A stretch of DNA of 64,000 nucleotides from Aselliscus stoliczkanus (GCA_033961575.1 CM066731.1:131743001-131807000); one strand, 5' to 3'; shown: positions 48,446-60,990, counted from the first letter of the stretch. Notes: a model not told the origin generated them from the sequence alone. Numbers and translations: made by a program.

Positions 48446-48893
48446 CTTATGGGTTGAATTGTATCAAGATATAATGACATCTTAACCTCCATGACCTCAG
48501 AATGTGACCTTATTTTGAAATAGAGTCATAGCAGATGTAAATAATTAAGTTAAGATGAGGCCATCCTGGAGTAGGATCAACCCTTAATCCAATATGTCTG
48601 GTGTCTTTATAAGAGAAGAGTTACAGACAGACACAAGGAGCGAGCCATGTGCTGATGGAGGCAGAGCCTGGAGTTAAGCAGTTGCTGCTAACCCAGGAAC
48701 ACCAAAGATTGCCAGCCAACCACTGGAAGCTAGGAAGAGCCAAGGAGGGATTCCCTTACAGGTTTCAGAGGGAGTATGATCCTGCTAACACCACAATCTG
48801 GGGCTTTGAACCCCAGAAGTGTGAGATGATACATTTCTGTCATTTTAAAACACCAATGTGTGACTTGTTACAGCAACCCTGGGAAACAAACAG
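48446..48893 (+). repeat. MLT1-type MaLR LTR, plus orientation
   Basis: Solo LTR of the old MaLR (mammalian apparent LTR retrotransposon) group. Recognised by CTTATGGGTTGAATTGTAT at the start, CTCAGAATGTGACCTTATTT, TTAAGATGAGGCCATCCTGG, GTGTCTTTATAAGAGAAGAG and the closing CAACCCTGGGAAACAAA. No internal coding region. Confidence 0.88.
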
Positions 48894-49110
48894 CCATTGC
48901 ACTTTCACATTATGGATGTAATCTTTTATCAGGCCAGCTGTAATGAATTGCAGTGTACCAAAAATGCTTAGGAGCCTCTAATTTTAAACTTCATGTACAA
49001 TCTTTATTTCTTATAAACAAGATAAAAAGTATTAATAAACACTTTTTCCTATAACAATGTCAAAGCAAAATCTATCATTAAGTGGCTACTGAATTCTTGT
49101 CTTGAGGGTT

Positions 49111-49488
49111 ATATTAGTTTGCTAGAGCTGCCATGGCAAATACACAGAGTGGGTGGGTGGCTTAAACAACAGAATTTATTTTCTCACAATTCTCTGACTA
49201 GAAATCCAAGATTAAGGTATTGATAGAGGTGTTTTGGTTTTTTTCTAAGGCCTCTCTCCTTGGCAAGTAGACAGCCACCTTCTCCCTGTGTCTTCATATG
49301 ATCTTCCTTCTGTGCCCGTCTGTGTCCAGATTTCCTCTTCTTGTACGGACGCCAGCCATACTGGATGAGAGCCCAGCCTAACATGTTCATTAAAGTCCCT
49401 ATCTCCAAATACAGTCACACATTGAGGTACTACTTGGGGTTAGGACTTTAATACATGAATTTGGGGGGACACTATTTAGCCTATAACA
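49111..49488 (-). repeat. MLT1-type MaLR LTR, minus orientation
   Basis: Reads on the minus strand as an MLT1 LTR. Plus-strand landmarks are TTAGTTTGCTAGAGCTGCCA, GGTGGCTTAAACAACAGAAT, GGCCTCTCTCCTTGGCAAGT and TATCTCCAAATACAGTCACA. It sits about 220 bp from the LTR at 48446 and points the other way. Confidence 0.88.
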
Positions 49489-50800
49489 AGGTCAAAGAAA
49501 AGGTTTTACTATAATCTTACTGAAAAACTATGCTCTCAACCAACCCACTTTTAATGTACTTCCTACCATTGTAACTACCAGGGGTAACGTACAGTAAGGT
49601 TTTTAATAAAAGAGTATTCCTAAAAGCCAAGAGATGTTTAACAAAGGTAAACTTCTTTTTAACAGCCTTTATAAACATCCTTTGCCTAACATCTGCTCAA
49701 CAAAAGCCTTAGTCTTGCATAAATTCCCTGTTTAACTTTTTTGGAGTAATTAAATATTGACTGAATTTATTCACAGAATATTTAAATTTGTCTTTTGCCC
49801 CATTGCTCCATGTAAATTATATGCCTTGCAAAAATGGTCCCCCAATTATTAAATTTACATGCATGTTTCTGTGTCTTGTCAACCTTATTCTCCCAAGTAC
49901 CTTTCCCTATTCCTACTGCTTTCAGTATTGGTTACAATATCAGATAATATCCAGTAACATAACCATGTCTGTGGATCACACATGCAGTCATAATTTCCTT
50001 CACAAATAATTTCCTTACAACAATAAAAATAAGAAGAGAAAATTCAGTAACAAAGCTGTACCCACTGGCTGGTTTTAATTATACTAAAGCAAATTGTAGT
50101 CCCTGAGAAAATTATTGTACTTGTTTTCATAGTTGTTACATAAACTCAGTGAGTGAGGACCATCCTATCCTCCCCAGAAAGACCTAGCAATGGAATAATT
50201 AGTATTGTTGGCATATTCTCATAGTTTTAATTCTTAGAGAGCAGACTCAGGTAAGGACAGAACGAGATTAAAAACCTCAAATGGCTCCATGGAGATACTC
50301 TCTTCCCAATGAAAGTCTACAGACTCAGTAAGCAGGCAAAGTGTTCTGTGGGTTCAAAAGATGGGCAGCACTAGCTCAGCAAACACGTTCTGCAGTAAAA
50401 GAGCCTTCGTACAAGAACTGTGTTACATGTGAACACATCCAGCAAACTTTTTTTTCTTTTTACCTAAAGTAGTGATTGAATTATGCACCAAAGTGAAAAA
50501 TGGTTTTCTTATGTAACACTATTATAAGAGACTTAGTGTAATATTAAAATAAAGCAAATTACCTGACTCTCGCCTCCACTCTAACCTGCAACTCACACCC
50601 CAAGATTTCACTTGAAAGCCTTTCCTTACCTTAAATGCAATGGTGGCCAGGATCAAAATGTCCAGTTGAATAGACTCTTGCACAGAGTTGGAAAGATAAA
50701 GCAAGGAACTGAATAGGAATCTTCAAAGTTATGTCATTTGGCATGGAGATATGGGTATCTTCTCCAAAAAGACATAGAAATGAATCAATGTAACAACAAA
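49489..50800. other. Unassigned AT-rich sequence
   Basis: No gene or confidently named repeat seen. Confidence 0.4.
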
Positions 50801-51265
50801 AAAAGCTATTGAGGGTCTGCTACTTTCTTGTGACTAAGCTAACTGTAATTGGTCTCCAAGACACAGTCCCTGCCTCCAAGGAATTCAGGTCTAACAAAGG
50901 GGTTAGATAGAGAACTAAATAATCACACAGTAAAAGTAAAATTTTTAAATAATATTAAAAATACTACAGGAACAGGAAAGAAATTAATTTTGCAGGAGTC
51001 TAGAAAACTAACAAGTGATAAATGAGGAGCTATCAAGAATGAGTAGGGATATATGGACAAAAGAGGTGTGGGGTGGGGGAGGGGGACCATTTCTGGCCAG
51101 GGAAACAGCTCATGTAATGATGCAGAAGTATAAAAGTTCAGGTGTCTATAGGGTAAAGAATGCCCTAGTGGAGCTCGGGTCTAGATCACAGAACAAATGT
51201 AAGAGAGCTGAGACAGGATTAGAGGGATAGACCTAGTTGTGAAAGACTTATTACTAGGGTAGTGG
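50801..51265 (+). repeat. Probable L2 plus unnamed old repeat
   Basis: 50860-50935 has L2-like ACACAGTCCCTGCCTCCAAG then GAATTCAGGTCTAACAAAGG. 51000-51260 has wording typical of an old unnamed repeat. Confidence 0.55.
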
Positions 51266-52985
51266 ACAGAGCCTATGAGGCTTAGAAAAAGAACTAGTTA
51301 CCACAATATTAGAAACCTACCCTATGTAAGCCACATTGTTTTTATGCTTCATATATTTTTCTGTGCTTGTATCTTTGTTGTTAGGGTTTTGTGTTTAGTT
51401 AATATTTTAAAATTTCATGCTCTAGTAATTGTAATAAAGAGAACAAAAAGTTTTTGTTTTTTTTCTTTCTTTTTCTTTTTTTTTTGTATTTGAATTAGAC
51501 CTTTAAAGAAACTGCTGAATAGCCCTGGAGAATGGCTTGATAATAGTAGGAGTGACTGGAATAAACGAACCCCAAGACAAAGATAAATTCAGGAGAACAC
51601 AAAGCAGCTGCTTGCTCATCTGCTCTCCTCTTCCAAGATAATCTCCTTCTAGTGGCAAAATCCCTGGAGATTCTGGTTTTCGTTTTTCATAAGGGAGGCT
51701 GTTCCTCTTTCAGCAGCTAACAATATATGATTCAGCTCTCACATATTTAATAAGAACAGGAAAAAAAACTCTATAGTCTAAGAAAAAATAATTGAAGAAA
51801 TTATCAGAATAATATATGCAAATTGACCATTTAGATTGAATTATTATAAATATTGTAGAGATCTGGTTGAGTGTTTATCTGAAATATCTAGGCTTTCTCT
51901 GTTCATCTGCAGACTTAAAAGCTGTATTATTCAGTGCCCTCAGATCTTCAGAAGACAAGTAATGCCAGTTCCCAAATATTCATAGGAGTGTATCACAAAC
52001 ATCATGCTAATTACAGGCTTCAGCCAAAGCTTCATGATCAATGACCGAGACAACCTTAATGGTCTTCTCGGCTTGGCTAAACTTTAGGTAGGTTGGTTCT
52101 TAATTTATAGTCTCTTTTCTTAGAGCATTTATTTTAGAAGACTTGTAATTGCGTCTTTCCTTTTTGTGTTTGAAATGTATACCAATCTCCTTAGAAACTT
52201 TTTGCTGGTTTTATGACCCAGGGTGTATCTTTCTCAAAGACCTGAGAGTTATCATTTTGAGATATATTTATCAAGGAAGATAGCACTCCTTTCTCAGACT
52301 CTGAAGGAGTATGGAAGCCTAACTCCAATGGGTACCTTGCTCCAAGCTGTAAAACTTCCTCCTGTCATGAAGACAAGAGAAAGTTTACTTTTCCTTTGAG
52401 TTAAGCCAAATGCAGATGGGGCGGTCTATATGATTCCCCTTCCATCCCTGCTCTTAAAAACTCTCCAGCCATTTTTTCGGTGATGTTGAATTCAGTCTCT
52501 CTCCCCTTATTGCAATAGTCTAGGAAAAGTCTTTACCTGTTTAACTTTGTCCAGTGCAATTTTTCTTTGATTTAACAATATCGAAAGTTATTGATTTATT
52601 CCTGCTATGCTATGTTCCCAGTTAGTGATGGGTCTTTACCTTCATCATGCAATGTTTCACAATAAAAAATAAAAAAAATTAAAAAATTACCTATTAAGTG
52701 TTCCACAGAACACTTGTATGAGATAACAGACTCTGATGAATTTTTTGCACAGAAAAAGTCAAAATTGAGATTTTAACTTCGAATTCTAAATTTTTGTTAA
52801 AATAGAACTGGGTCAAGATTCCAATAAAGAGATGCTACAATATGGTTAAATCCTTTAACCTCTGATTGCCCGACTAGAAAACCATGGTACTATGTGATCT
52901 GACTTGAAAATCTGACCAATGCCACTTCCTCTTTTAATTAAAAGGGCAGCTCCGGTAAACTTGCAAAAAACCACAAGCAGTGGCA
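51266..52985. other. Unassigned sequence
   Basis: T-rich run at 51453-51487. No gene, RNA or named repeat recognised. Confidence 0.4.
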
Positions 52986-53170
52986 GAAAGAGAACACAGC
53001 AGTGTTGGAGTTAGAGAGACTTCATTCTGAATTGTAGCTCCTTTACTGGTTATATGTGTGACTTTGGGCAAACTGCTTCCTTGTAAAAAAGTATCCTTGT
53101 CTTTAGAAAAAGAATATAATAATATTTCCTTGGTCAGGGTGTTGTGAGTTGTATGTGAGAAATGTGTGTA
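52986..53170 (+). repeat. MIR SINE
   Basis: GAATTGTAGCTCCTTTACTG, GTGTGACTTTGGGCAAACTG, then ATATTTCCTTGGTCAGGGTG in MIR order. Confidence 0.8.
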
Positions 53171-55143
53171 AGGCAAATGGTGGCTTTTACCAGCTTCTCA
53201 GGCCACTAATGTCTTAGATGGCCATGCAATGCTTACCGCCTAAAAGGGCATCAACAGGATGTCCCAGGACTGAGACAGGGAATTCTCCAGGGTAAACTCG
53301 GCTGTCACTACCTCCTTGCCCTCCAAGAGTGATGGCAGTCCCTTGCCAGCATCCTGTCAGCATTCGCAGTTGAGGCTCACCTCTCAGCAGCCCTGCCGGC
53401 TGCACCAGTTCTAGCTTCACCCAAAACAAGTGTTTCAAACAGTCATAAGCACAGGAGAACCAAGGTGAATCAGTAACTACACAAACAGAACAGGTTCAAT
53501 CCACTGTGAAAGGTGATATATGAGAAAAAGCTTTGGTTTTGAGCTGCTTCTAAAAAGAAACAGACATACAAACAAACAAAGCAAACCCAAATCGCACAAA
53601 ATAAAATCAAATTTAAAAACTGATGTAAACAAATAAGAGGGTTCTTCAACTTCTCAATTTTTTGAAAAACAATATAAAAGAGAGGATAAAAATTTTAAAC
53701 CTAAATAAAGGAACACAGTGATCTTTTAACTTCAGTAGGGGATAAGAGTTGGATGTGAAGTACTAGAAATTGCATTTCAATCCTCTCTCCTATAAATCCC
53801 ATTTAGTCTTTAAAACCAGGAAAGTATTGATATCTTCCAGGAAATCTCATCAAACTACAGATCCTAATGAAAACCAGATTCATGATGTCAACATGCTGAT
53901 AGGACACCTCATTTAAAATTTAATAGCATGTTATTTTTATGAAATAGATTTTGAGAATCTTTTCCCTATTTGGTTAATAGTTATTCTTCAATGTTCTTAA
54001 TCTTAGAGATTTTCCATTAAAATTTGCCTATGAAACTGTACAGAGAGTGGTCATATTCATGCATCAAATCACATTTTTTAATTTAGAAACCATATAGTTT
54101 TGGGCATTTTTTAACTTCCTTATGCAGGAAGCAATTCAGAACTCCCAATTAATTGATAGTATACAACTTTCTTTAAGGCAACTTGCATTCATTTTCTTAA
54201 TTTTGCATTTGTTAGCTCCACCCACATGATTTTGCTTTTCTCATGGTAAAATAGATAATAAAAGGCTAATAAGGAGGGCAACATCTGTGCTGATTACTCA
54301 GAGAAGCAAAATATTTCTAATCTTTGTACATTTTTGGGGGAGCAGAAGTAATTTTTCTCTTCTTTCCATAGATACAGTAAGTCTGATTATTAATCAGAAT
54401 GACGGGCCATAAATTACAAAGTCAGTTAAACATCATCTGTCCTTATTTAGTATTCCAAATGTTTTCTTGTTTACTAATCAGTTCCATTTTAGTTATACTG
54501 AATATAATTTCAAAGTTCCGTTTGATTTAAATTTAGGTATATTTCAGATGTATTTATAGAAGAAATGTTCTCACTATGCTTGCTCATAAACAAAATGTGA
54601 TGAAAAAAAATATATACTCTAGATCTTATGAAATAAAATATCCTCATCTCTAATAAGACAGGCCAGAATTACAGTGTTTTCTCTATCCCTACCCAGAAGC
54701 ACTTCAGGGCTCACTCCCATCTTCCTCCTACATATTATGGGGAATTCACTTTCAGTTTTCCTCCCAGTATACAATCTGTCATGGTCAAAGAAAACATATT
54801 TTTTAAAACTTCAGAATTGAGTGACAAATATTTTATGGACAGTAGGAGGAAATTAAGACTACCCAAAAGAGCAGTAACTAGAAGAGATAAAAATAGTAAG
54901 TATACTAGAGAACACATCTACTCCTGAACCTTTTGAGCTCTACTCAGCCCACCACATATGGCACCACTAACACAGGAAGATTTGTTCCTGTTGTTCTCCA
55001 TGACCTTGGTTCGGAACAACTTTCTTTGTACCTCAGCTGAATTGTTTCCAAACATATCAGTTATATACTTTTGCTGCCCACTTTGTTCTACTACATTCCT
55101 ATGAGATCACCTTTGTATTACCTGTTACAATAAATATAGTATT
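53171..55143. other. Unassigned sequence with one GC-richer patch
   Basis: 53210-53430 is clearly GC-richer than its surroundings and carries a 74-codon minus-strand open frame (53438-53214) with no recognised family. The remainder is AT-rich and unremarkable. Confidence 0.4.
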
Positions 55144-55151
55144 ATTTACAC

Positions 55152-55368
55152 CAGAGTTTCTCAGATTTACACCACAGACATTTTGGACCAGATGACAATT
55201 TGTTTTGGGGGCTGACCTGTGCATTGCAGGATTTTTAGCAGCATCCCTGGATCTACCAACTAGATGATATAGCAAGTGATATAGCAAACCTTATCAATCA
55301 GAATCTCTCCAGACAATGCCAAAAGTCCCCTGGTAGGCCAGATCAAGCACCCTATTTGAAAACCACTG
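55152..55368 (-). mobile_element. MER20 (hAT-type non-autonomous DNA transposon)
   Basis: Ends CAG...CTG, with an 8-bp near-duplication ATTTACAC (55144-55151) / GTTTACAC (55369-55376), the hAT signature. Internal wording ACATTTTGGACCAGATGACA, GTGCATTGCAGGATTTTTAG and TCTCCAGACAATGCCAAAAG matches MER20 in reverse. Confidence 0.88.
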
Positions 55369-55377
55369 GTTTACACT

Positions 55378-55545
55378 GACATTTGTGCTTTTATGCATTG
55401 ATCCATTCAATAAATGACTATCAGATGCATGCTGTGTGTCATACACTGGACTATAATGGTAAAAAAAAATCCAATGCTTGCCCTGTCCTACCCTGAATTC
55501 TATTTATAAGTGTGGACACGTAAACTGCCTATTACAGCTTAGTAT
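55378..55545 (+). repeat. L2 3' fragment
   Basis: TTGATCCATTCAATAAATGA, then GCATGCTGTGTGTCATACAC and CCAATGCTTGCCCTGTCCTA match the L2 3' end. Confidence 0.75.
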
Positions 55546-55561
55546 ATAAAGTATTACCACA

Positions 55562-55671
55562 TGGCTGGCCAAGTGGCACAGTGGTTAAGCGCTGGCTCAG
55601 GAAACCAGCATCCCCGGTTTGGGTCCCACATATGAGGGCCAGCGACACTGCCCTCAAAAAAAAAAAAAAAT
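55562..55671 (+). repeat. Short tRNA-derived SINE
   Basis: TGGCTGGCCAAGTGGCACAG head, CCCCGGTTTGGGTCCCA box-B region, GGGCCAGCGACACTGCCCTC end and A-tail. Target-site duplication TATTACCACA at 55552-55561 and 55672-55681 is perfect. Confidence 0.95.
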
Positions 55672-55681
55672 TATTACCACA

Positions 55682-57489
55682 AAGGTAAAAACAAAGTACT
55701 ACTAGACAATAATGAAAGGACACCTAACCCAGCTTGAGGATATCAAGCCTTCCACAAAGGAAGAGGCACTTGAGCTGACAGCACAAAAGATGAGTGGGAA
55801 TTAGCTCAGTGAAAAATTAAATAGGGATAAATTGTTCTAGGCAAAGACAACAATTAAGCGAAAGCCTGTAGGTAAGAAAGCAGGTCAGCACTCTGGGACA
55901 CTGAGAACTGTAAGCAAGGACCAGGTGACATGAGGTCTCATGTTTCATATTAAGGAGTTTTGAGTTTATTCTGAGGACAGTGGTGAGCTATGATTTGCTC
56001 TTCAGGATAACAACTCTGGTTGGGCTCCTTTGCCCTGACTTCCATAACTTCACATAAATGTCCTTGCAATGTAAGTCAATACTTCTATGCCAGCCCAAAG
56101 CTTCTCCAATTTTCCAGTTTTACCAGGAGGTACAAGACAGAAACCATTAATCTTCCAGGCCCATCCATAAACAAATGAGAAATACTTCTGTAATTAAAAC
56201 TAAAACTATCCTATATTTTTCACTGGTACACAAATAATCTAAACTTAAAGGTATTTCATGTGGCTATAACTAAGTGGGGTATAACTAATGAAATTAATGC
56301 TCAAAGTAGTTCTTTAAGAAGATAAAGTAAGTGATAGTTAATTTGACATTTATAGATGAAACTGAAAAAATAAAAAGCAAATCAATGTCATGTCAAGTTT
56401 GGAAAAAGCCTAATGATTTCCCTTTCCAAGCCTTGATGTTATATCTTGTTAGATTTGTCAGGAATTCAATTGGAAATTTCTGAATCATAAGGACATAAAT
56501 TTTTAAAATGTAAGTGTCTAATACATCCATTACATAAGCACTGGAATCCGTTCTTTGTAAGAATTAAATATGTTAAATTGGAAGGTGATGTTTATTTAAT
56601 ATACCACATGACTAAAGAAGACATTTAACATGAGAGAGAAAACAACTTGACGTGACTTTGAGTAATACATGAGTCACAAATATGAAAGTCAAATGAATGC
56701 TCAACATATTGGGAAAATGTTTTTTGCCAAGGAATGACAAGTGTTTTAACAGAATGTGTTTTTGATTGAATTAGTTTGGAATCTGAAGGATGAAAAATTG
56801 GTAGTGTTGCTTGGCTATTAACTATCCTTACTCAAAGCAAAATTTTGTAGAATATGTCTATTTGCAAGTAAATAAGTTTGAATCATTTCCTCTTTATCAT
56901 CTGTTCACTGCAGCATAAAACAGGAGAAAAGAGAGCTCTGTGGAAAATAAATCAGAGATGAACTTTTCACTCCAGTTCTGAAAAGAGATATTTTTACATC
57001 TAAAGAGGCAGGTGATGGACCTCTATATTTGACCATTAGCACACTTCACAGCAATTCTTGTCAACTGATTTTTCTCTCACAAGTAAAAAAGTTCCTGGAG
57101 TTGTAAATTTCCATAAATTAATTCTCTTACATTTTTAATTCTGATCACTCAGAAGGCCTTTCAAGTGTGGGAAACCTAGCCTTCCTCAGGAACTCTTATT
57201 ACTTCTAATTTTCTCTTCAGAAATAAATTCAAATATCACTGCAAATTTCTTAAAAATGAACACTCATATGCCCTTTTTATCATATTATCTGTTGTCAAGG
57301 TTTTAAATGTTATCTCATTCTTTCTAAGTGGTATTATCTGAATGTCTAATAAGACTATAAAACCTACCAGAACTTAATTCTTTGTTCTTAAAATTATTTA
57401 AATTTTCAATGATATTTAACAAAAATTAAGTAATAATTTAAAATAGTAAATTTTGATCTTTTGTCACAATTATATTGTTATAATTTTTA
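55682..57489. other. Unassigned, with an unnamed old repeat at its start
   Basis: 55720-56030 has the same kind of wording as 27290-27540 (AAGGAGTTTTGAGTTTATTC; ACAACTCTGGTTGG). The rest is AT-rich with nothing recognised. Confidence 0.45.
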
Positions 57490-58189
57490 ATTTAGCATGT
57501 CTGAATTTGTGAGACAAAAAGGAAGAAAGACAGGATATAAAATAAAAAGAAAGAAAAAACAAACAAAAAACATAGTTAAAATGGCCATATTACCCAAAGC
57601 AATATACAAATTTAGTGCAATTCCCATTAAAATACCAATTGTATTCTTTAAAAAAATAGAACAAAAAATTATCAAATTTGTATGGAATCACAAAAGACCC
57701 AAAAAAGATCCTGAGAAAAAAGAACATGGCTGGAGGTATCACACTCCCTGACTTCAAATTATAATACAAAGCAACAATAATCAAAATAGCATGGTATTAG
57801 CAGGAAAACAGACACAAAGACAAAAGGAAACAGAATTGAGAACCCAAATATAAATCTATAATACACGGGCAAATAATTTTCCACAGGGAACCCAAAGGCA
57901 TACAATGGAGAAAAAGAAAGCTTCTTCAACAAATGGTGCTGGGAAAATTGGAAAGCCATGTTCAAAAAATGAAACCAGGTTGCTATATGCCACCATACAC
58001 CAAAATTAACTCAAAATGGATCAAAGACCTAAATACAAGACCTGAAAGAACAAATTGCATAAAAGAAAACATAGGTACTAAATTTATGGACCTTGGTCTT
58101 AGAGGGGGCATTATGAATTTGACCTCAAAGGCAAGGAAAGTAAAAGCAAAAATACATGAATGGGATTATACCAATCTAAAAAGTTTCTG

Positions 58190-58290
58190 GGGCCAGCCGA
58201 GTGGCGCGGTGGTTAAGCGCTGGCTTGGGAAGCCAGCGGCCCTGGTTCGGGTCCCACATATGAGGGCTAGTGATGCTGCCCGCAAAAAAA
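58190..58290 (+). repeat. Short tRNA-derived SINE nested in L1
   Basis: GGGGCCAGCCGAGTGGCGCG head, CCCTGGTTCGGGTCCCA box-B region and A-tail. Perfect target-site duplication AAAAAGTTTCTG (58178-58189, 58291-58302) made from L1 sequence. Confidence 0.96.
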
Positions 58291-58823
58291 AAAAAGTTTC
58301 TGCACAGCCAAAGAAATCATCAACAAAACAAAGAGGCAACCAACAAAGTGGAGGAAGATATTTGCAAACAACACCTCTGATAAGGGATAATATCCAAAAT
58401 ACTCATATATGAAGAACTTGTACAACTCAAAAATAAAAAAAATAAAAAACCAACAATCCAATTTAATAATGGACAAAAGACCTGAACATATACTTCTCCC
58501 AAGAAGACATACAACCAACAGATATATGAAACAATGCTCAACTTCACTAGCTATTAGGAAACCACAAGTCAAAACCACAATGAGCTACAACTTCACATCT
58601 GCTAGAATGCCTATTATCAACAAAACAAGTAATAAGTGTTGAAGAGGTTGTGGAGAAAAAGGAACTTTCATATACTGGTGGTGGGAATGTAAATTGATAC
58701 AACCATTATGAAAAACAATATGGAGGTTCCTCAAAAAATTAAGAATAGCATTACCATGTGACCCAACAATCCCTGTCCTGGGTATCTACACCAAAAATCT
58801 GAAAACACTTATCCATAAAGATA

Positions 58824-59345
58824 CATGAGATCCGACAATTAAGTTCGCAAACCTGTTGCAATGATGTTGCTAACTTTTTGATATCATAGGTGTTATTCAT
58901 TATAAATATGTACCAACTGGATAAACTATTTGGAAGTGCTGAAATTCATCAACAATTCATGGCTCTTGCATCACAAGAATGCACCAGCTCACATGGCACT
59001 GTCTGTAACAGAGCTTTCAGCCAGTAAACCAATAACTGTATTGGAACACCCTCCCTACTCCCCTGATCTGGCCCCCAATGACTTCCTTCTTTACCGAAAG
59101 ATAAAGGAAATATTGAAAAGAAGGCATTGTGATGATATTCAGGACATCAAGGATAATATGATGAGAGTTCTGATGGCCATTCCAGAAAAACAGTTCCAAA
59201 ATTGCTTTGAAGGGTGGACTAGGCACTGGCGTTGGTGCATAGCTTCCTAAGGGGAGTACTTTGAAGGTGACCATAGTGATATTCAGCAATGAGGTATGTA
59301 GCACTTTTTCTAGGATGAATTTGTGATCTTAATTGTCCGGCCTCG
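58824..59345 (+). mobile_element. Internally deleted mariner nested in L1
   Basis: Inserted at a TA (58822-58823; 59346-59347) in L1. Left end has GATCCGACAATTAAGTTCGC and the right end, reversed, CGAGGCCGGACAATTAAG. A 106-codon open frame at 58930-59250 is the C-terminal half of a mariner transposase: HHKNAPAH and PPYSPDLAPNDF are the last catalytic blocks. In the usual HHDNAPAH the D is the second catalytic aspartate; here it is K, so even this part is dead. The final aspartate (in PND) is present. The N-terminal DNA-binding half is missing. Confidence 0.93.
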
Positions 59346-59850
59346 TATGTACCCCCTATGTTCATTGCAGCATTATTCACGTTGACTGAGACATGGAAAC
59401 AACTAAAGTATCCTTTGGTAGATGATTGGATAAAGAAGATGGGTACATATATACAGTGGAATTTACTCAACCATAAAAAAAGATGAAATGCTTGCATTTG
59501 CAACAACGTGGATGAACCTTGAGATTATCATGCTAACTGAAATAAGTCAGACAGAAAAAGTCAAGAACTACATCCTTTCATTCATATGTGGGATATAAAA
59601 CTGAAAGCAACAAACAAGCAAGCAAAATGCATAGACAAAAGCAATAGTTCAGTGGTTACCGGCGGGGAGGCGGGGGTGGTAGAACAGGATAAAGGGGGTC
59701 AAATATATGGTGATGGAAGGAGATTTGACTTTGGGTGGGGAGCACACAATGCAATATATAGACGATGTATTAAAGAATTGTACACTTGAAACTAATATAA
59801 TTTTATTAACCAATGTCGCCCCAGTAAATTTAATAAAAAAAATAAAAAAA

Positions 59851-60725
59851 TAGTAAAAGAGCAAATGGAGAGAATAAAAGAAAGAAAGAGAAAAATAAGG
59901 AAGAAAAGAAATATGAAGTAGAGGAGGGAGAGAGAAGAATGGAGGAAAGAAGGGGAGACAGGAGGGAAGAAGAGAAGAAGCAATGGAAATATAGTAAAAG
60001 TTGTGATTCACAGAAGTTACAGTGTTACAATCTCCAGTGAGATTTTGGGCCAATGAATAATGCAGGAGTGCAGCAATCCCTGGCCAAAAAGAAAAAATTG
60101 ACTATAAATGAATAATATCCTTAAAGAAAAAAATGTATCCATCATAAATTGGTGGAGAATATGGAAAAGCAAGAGTGTTCTGTCATGAAATTATCAAAAA
60201 TGAAAATTCAAGGAGCAAAAACTTGAAGCTTCATCCAGCGAAGAAAACATCTTAGCCAATTACACTGAAAGTACTAACAATTGCATGAAAATGCTCTCCC
60301 TTTCAGGGAGATGGACACATCAGAATAAAGAAATCTGTATCTAAATTTCAATGCTCTGATTCTGATTCCAATGGATGTGCCTACAGGTCAGAATACTCTG
60401 ATCATGCCAACACTTATGAATATTAACTGGTATATTGACATTTGTATTCTGTACATCAGGCTCACGAGTCTGGTTAATGGAATTCCATCACATCAGTGAC
60501 TAGGACATCTGTTCTCAGAGCAACTACACAAGAGTTAGGATTATGTATTAACCAAGATAATAAATACCTGTGAGTCCCCATGGTTGATAAGTGGTGAGCC
60601 TTTCTCAAGTGCACACCTTAACCATGGCACTGTCTGTGCTCTCTCTGCATTTCAAATCACTAAAATTTGCTCATTTCTTAACATGTAGAAACCATAAATA
60701 CAAATATGTCTTTTCTGGATGTAAG
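59851..60725. other. GA-rich stretch then unassigned
   Basis: 59860-59985 is purine-rich (AAAGAAAGAAAGAG; GGAGGGAGAGAGAAG). The rest shows no recognised feature. Confidence 0.55.
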
Positions 60726-60990
60726 AATAAGTGGTGATAGTTTATTCATTCATCAATTTCATAAACATAACTCCCTCTGTGTGCCAGTTTCTTTGTTAAG
60801 TACTGGAAATGTGCCATTCCTATTTTGAAAGAGTTCACACCCTAGCAGAGGAGACAAAAATGTGCATAAACATGATATAGTATGAAAAAACACTATAATG
60901 ATTTATAGAAGTGAAATCGAAGCAAGTGGAAGGGGACTTACATACTTCTGCGTATAAGGGGTGGAGGTCAGTGTATAATTTAAAATAACA
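60726..60990 (+). repeat. L2 3' fragment
   Basis: TTTATTCATTCATCAATTTC, then CTCTGTGTGCCAGTTTCTTT and GAGTTCACACCCTAGCAGAG match the L2 3' end. Confidence 0.82.

Larger units (their letters stand above)
57490..59850 (+). mobile_element. Older 5'-truncated LINE-1 with two nested insertions
   Basis: Starts inside ORF2 after the reverse transcriptase core (translation [19 protein letters not shown] at about 57582), continues through the thumb/C-terminal region, with frameshifts and stops, to a 3' UTR ending near TAATATAATTTTATTAACC and an A-rich tail. Interrupted by a SINE (58190-58290) and a mariner remnant (58824-59345). More diverged than the 38.6-kb copy. Non-functional. Confidence 0.93.

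Noticed and set aside
59017..59304. 95-codon minus-strand frame
   Set aside because: Antisense of the mariner transposase remnant; the equivalent antisense frame occurs in the other mariner copy at 26692-26907.
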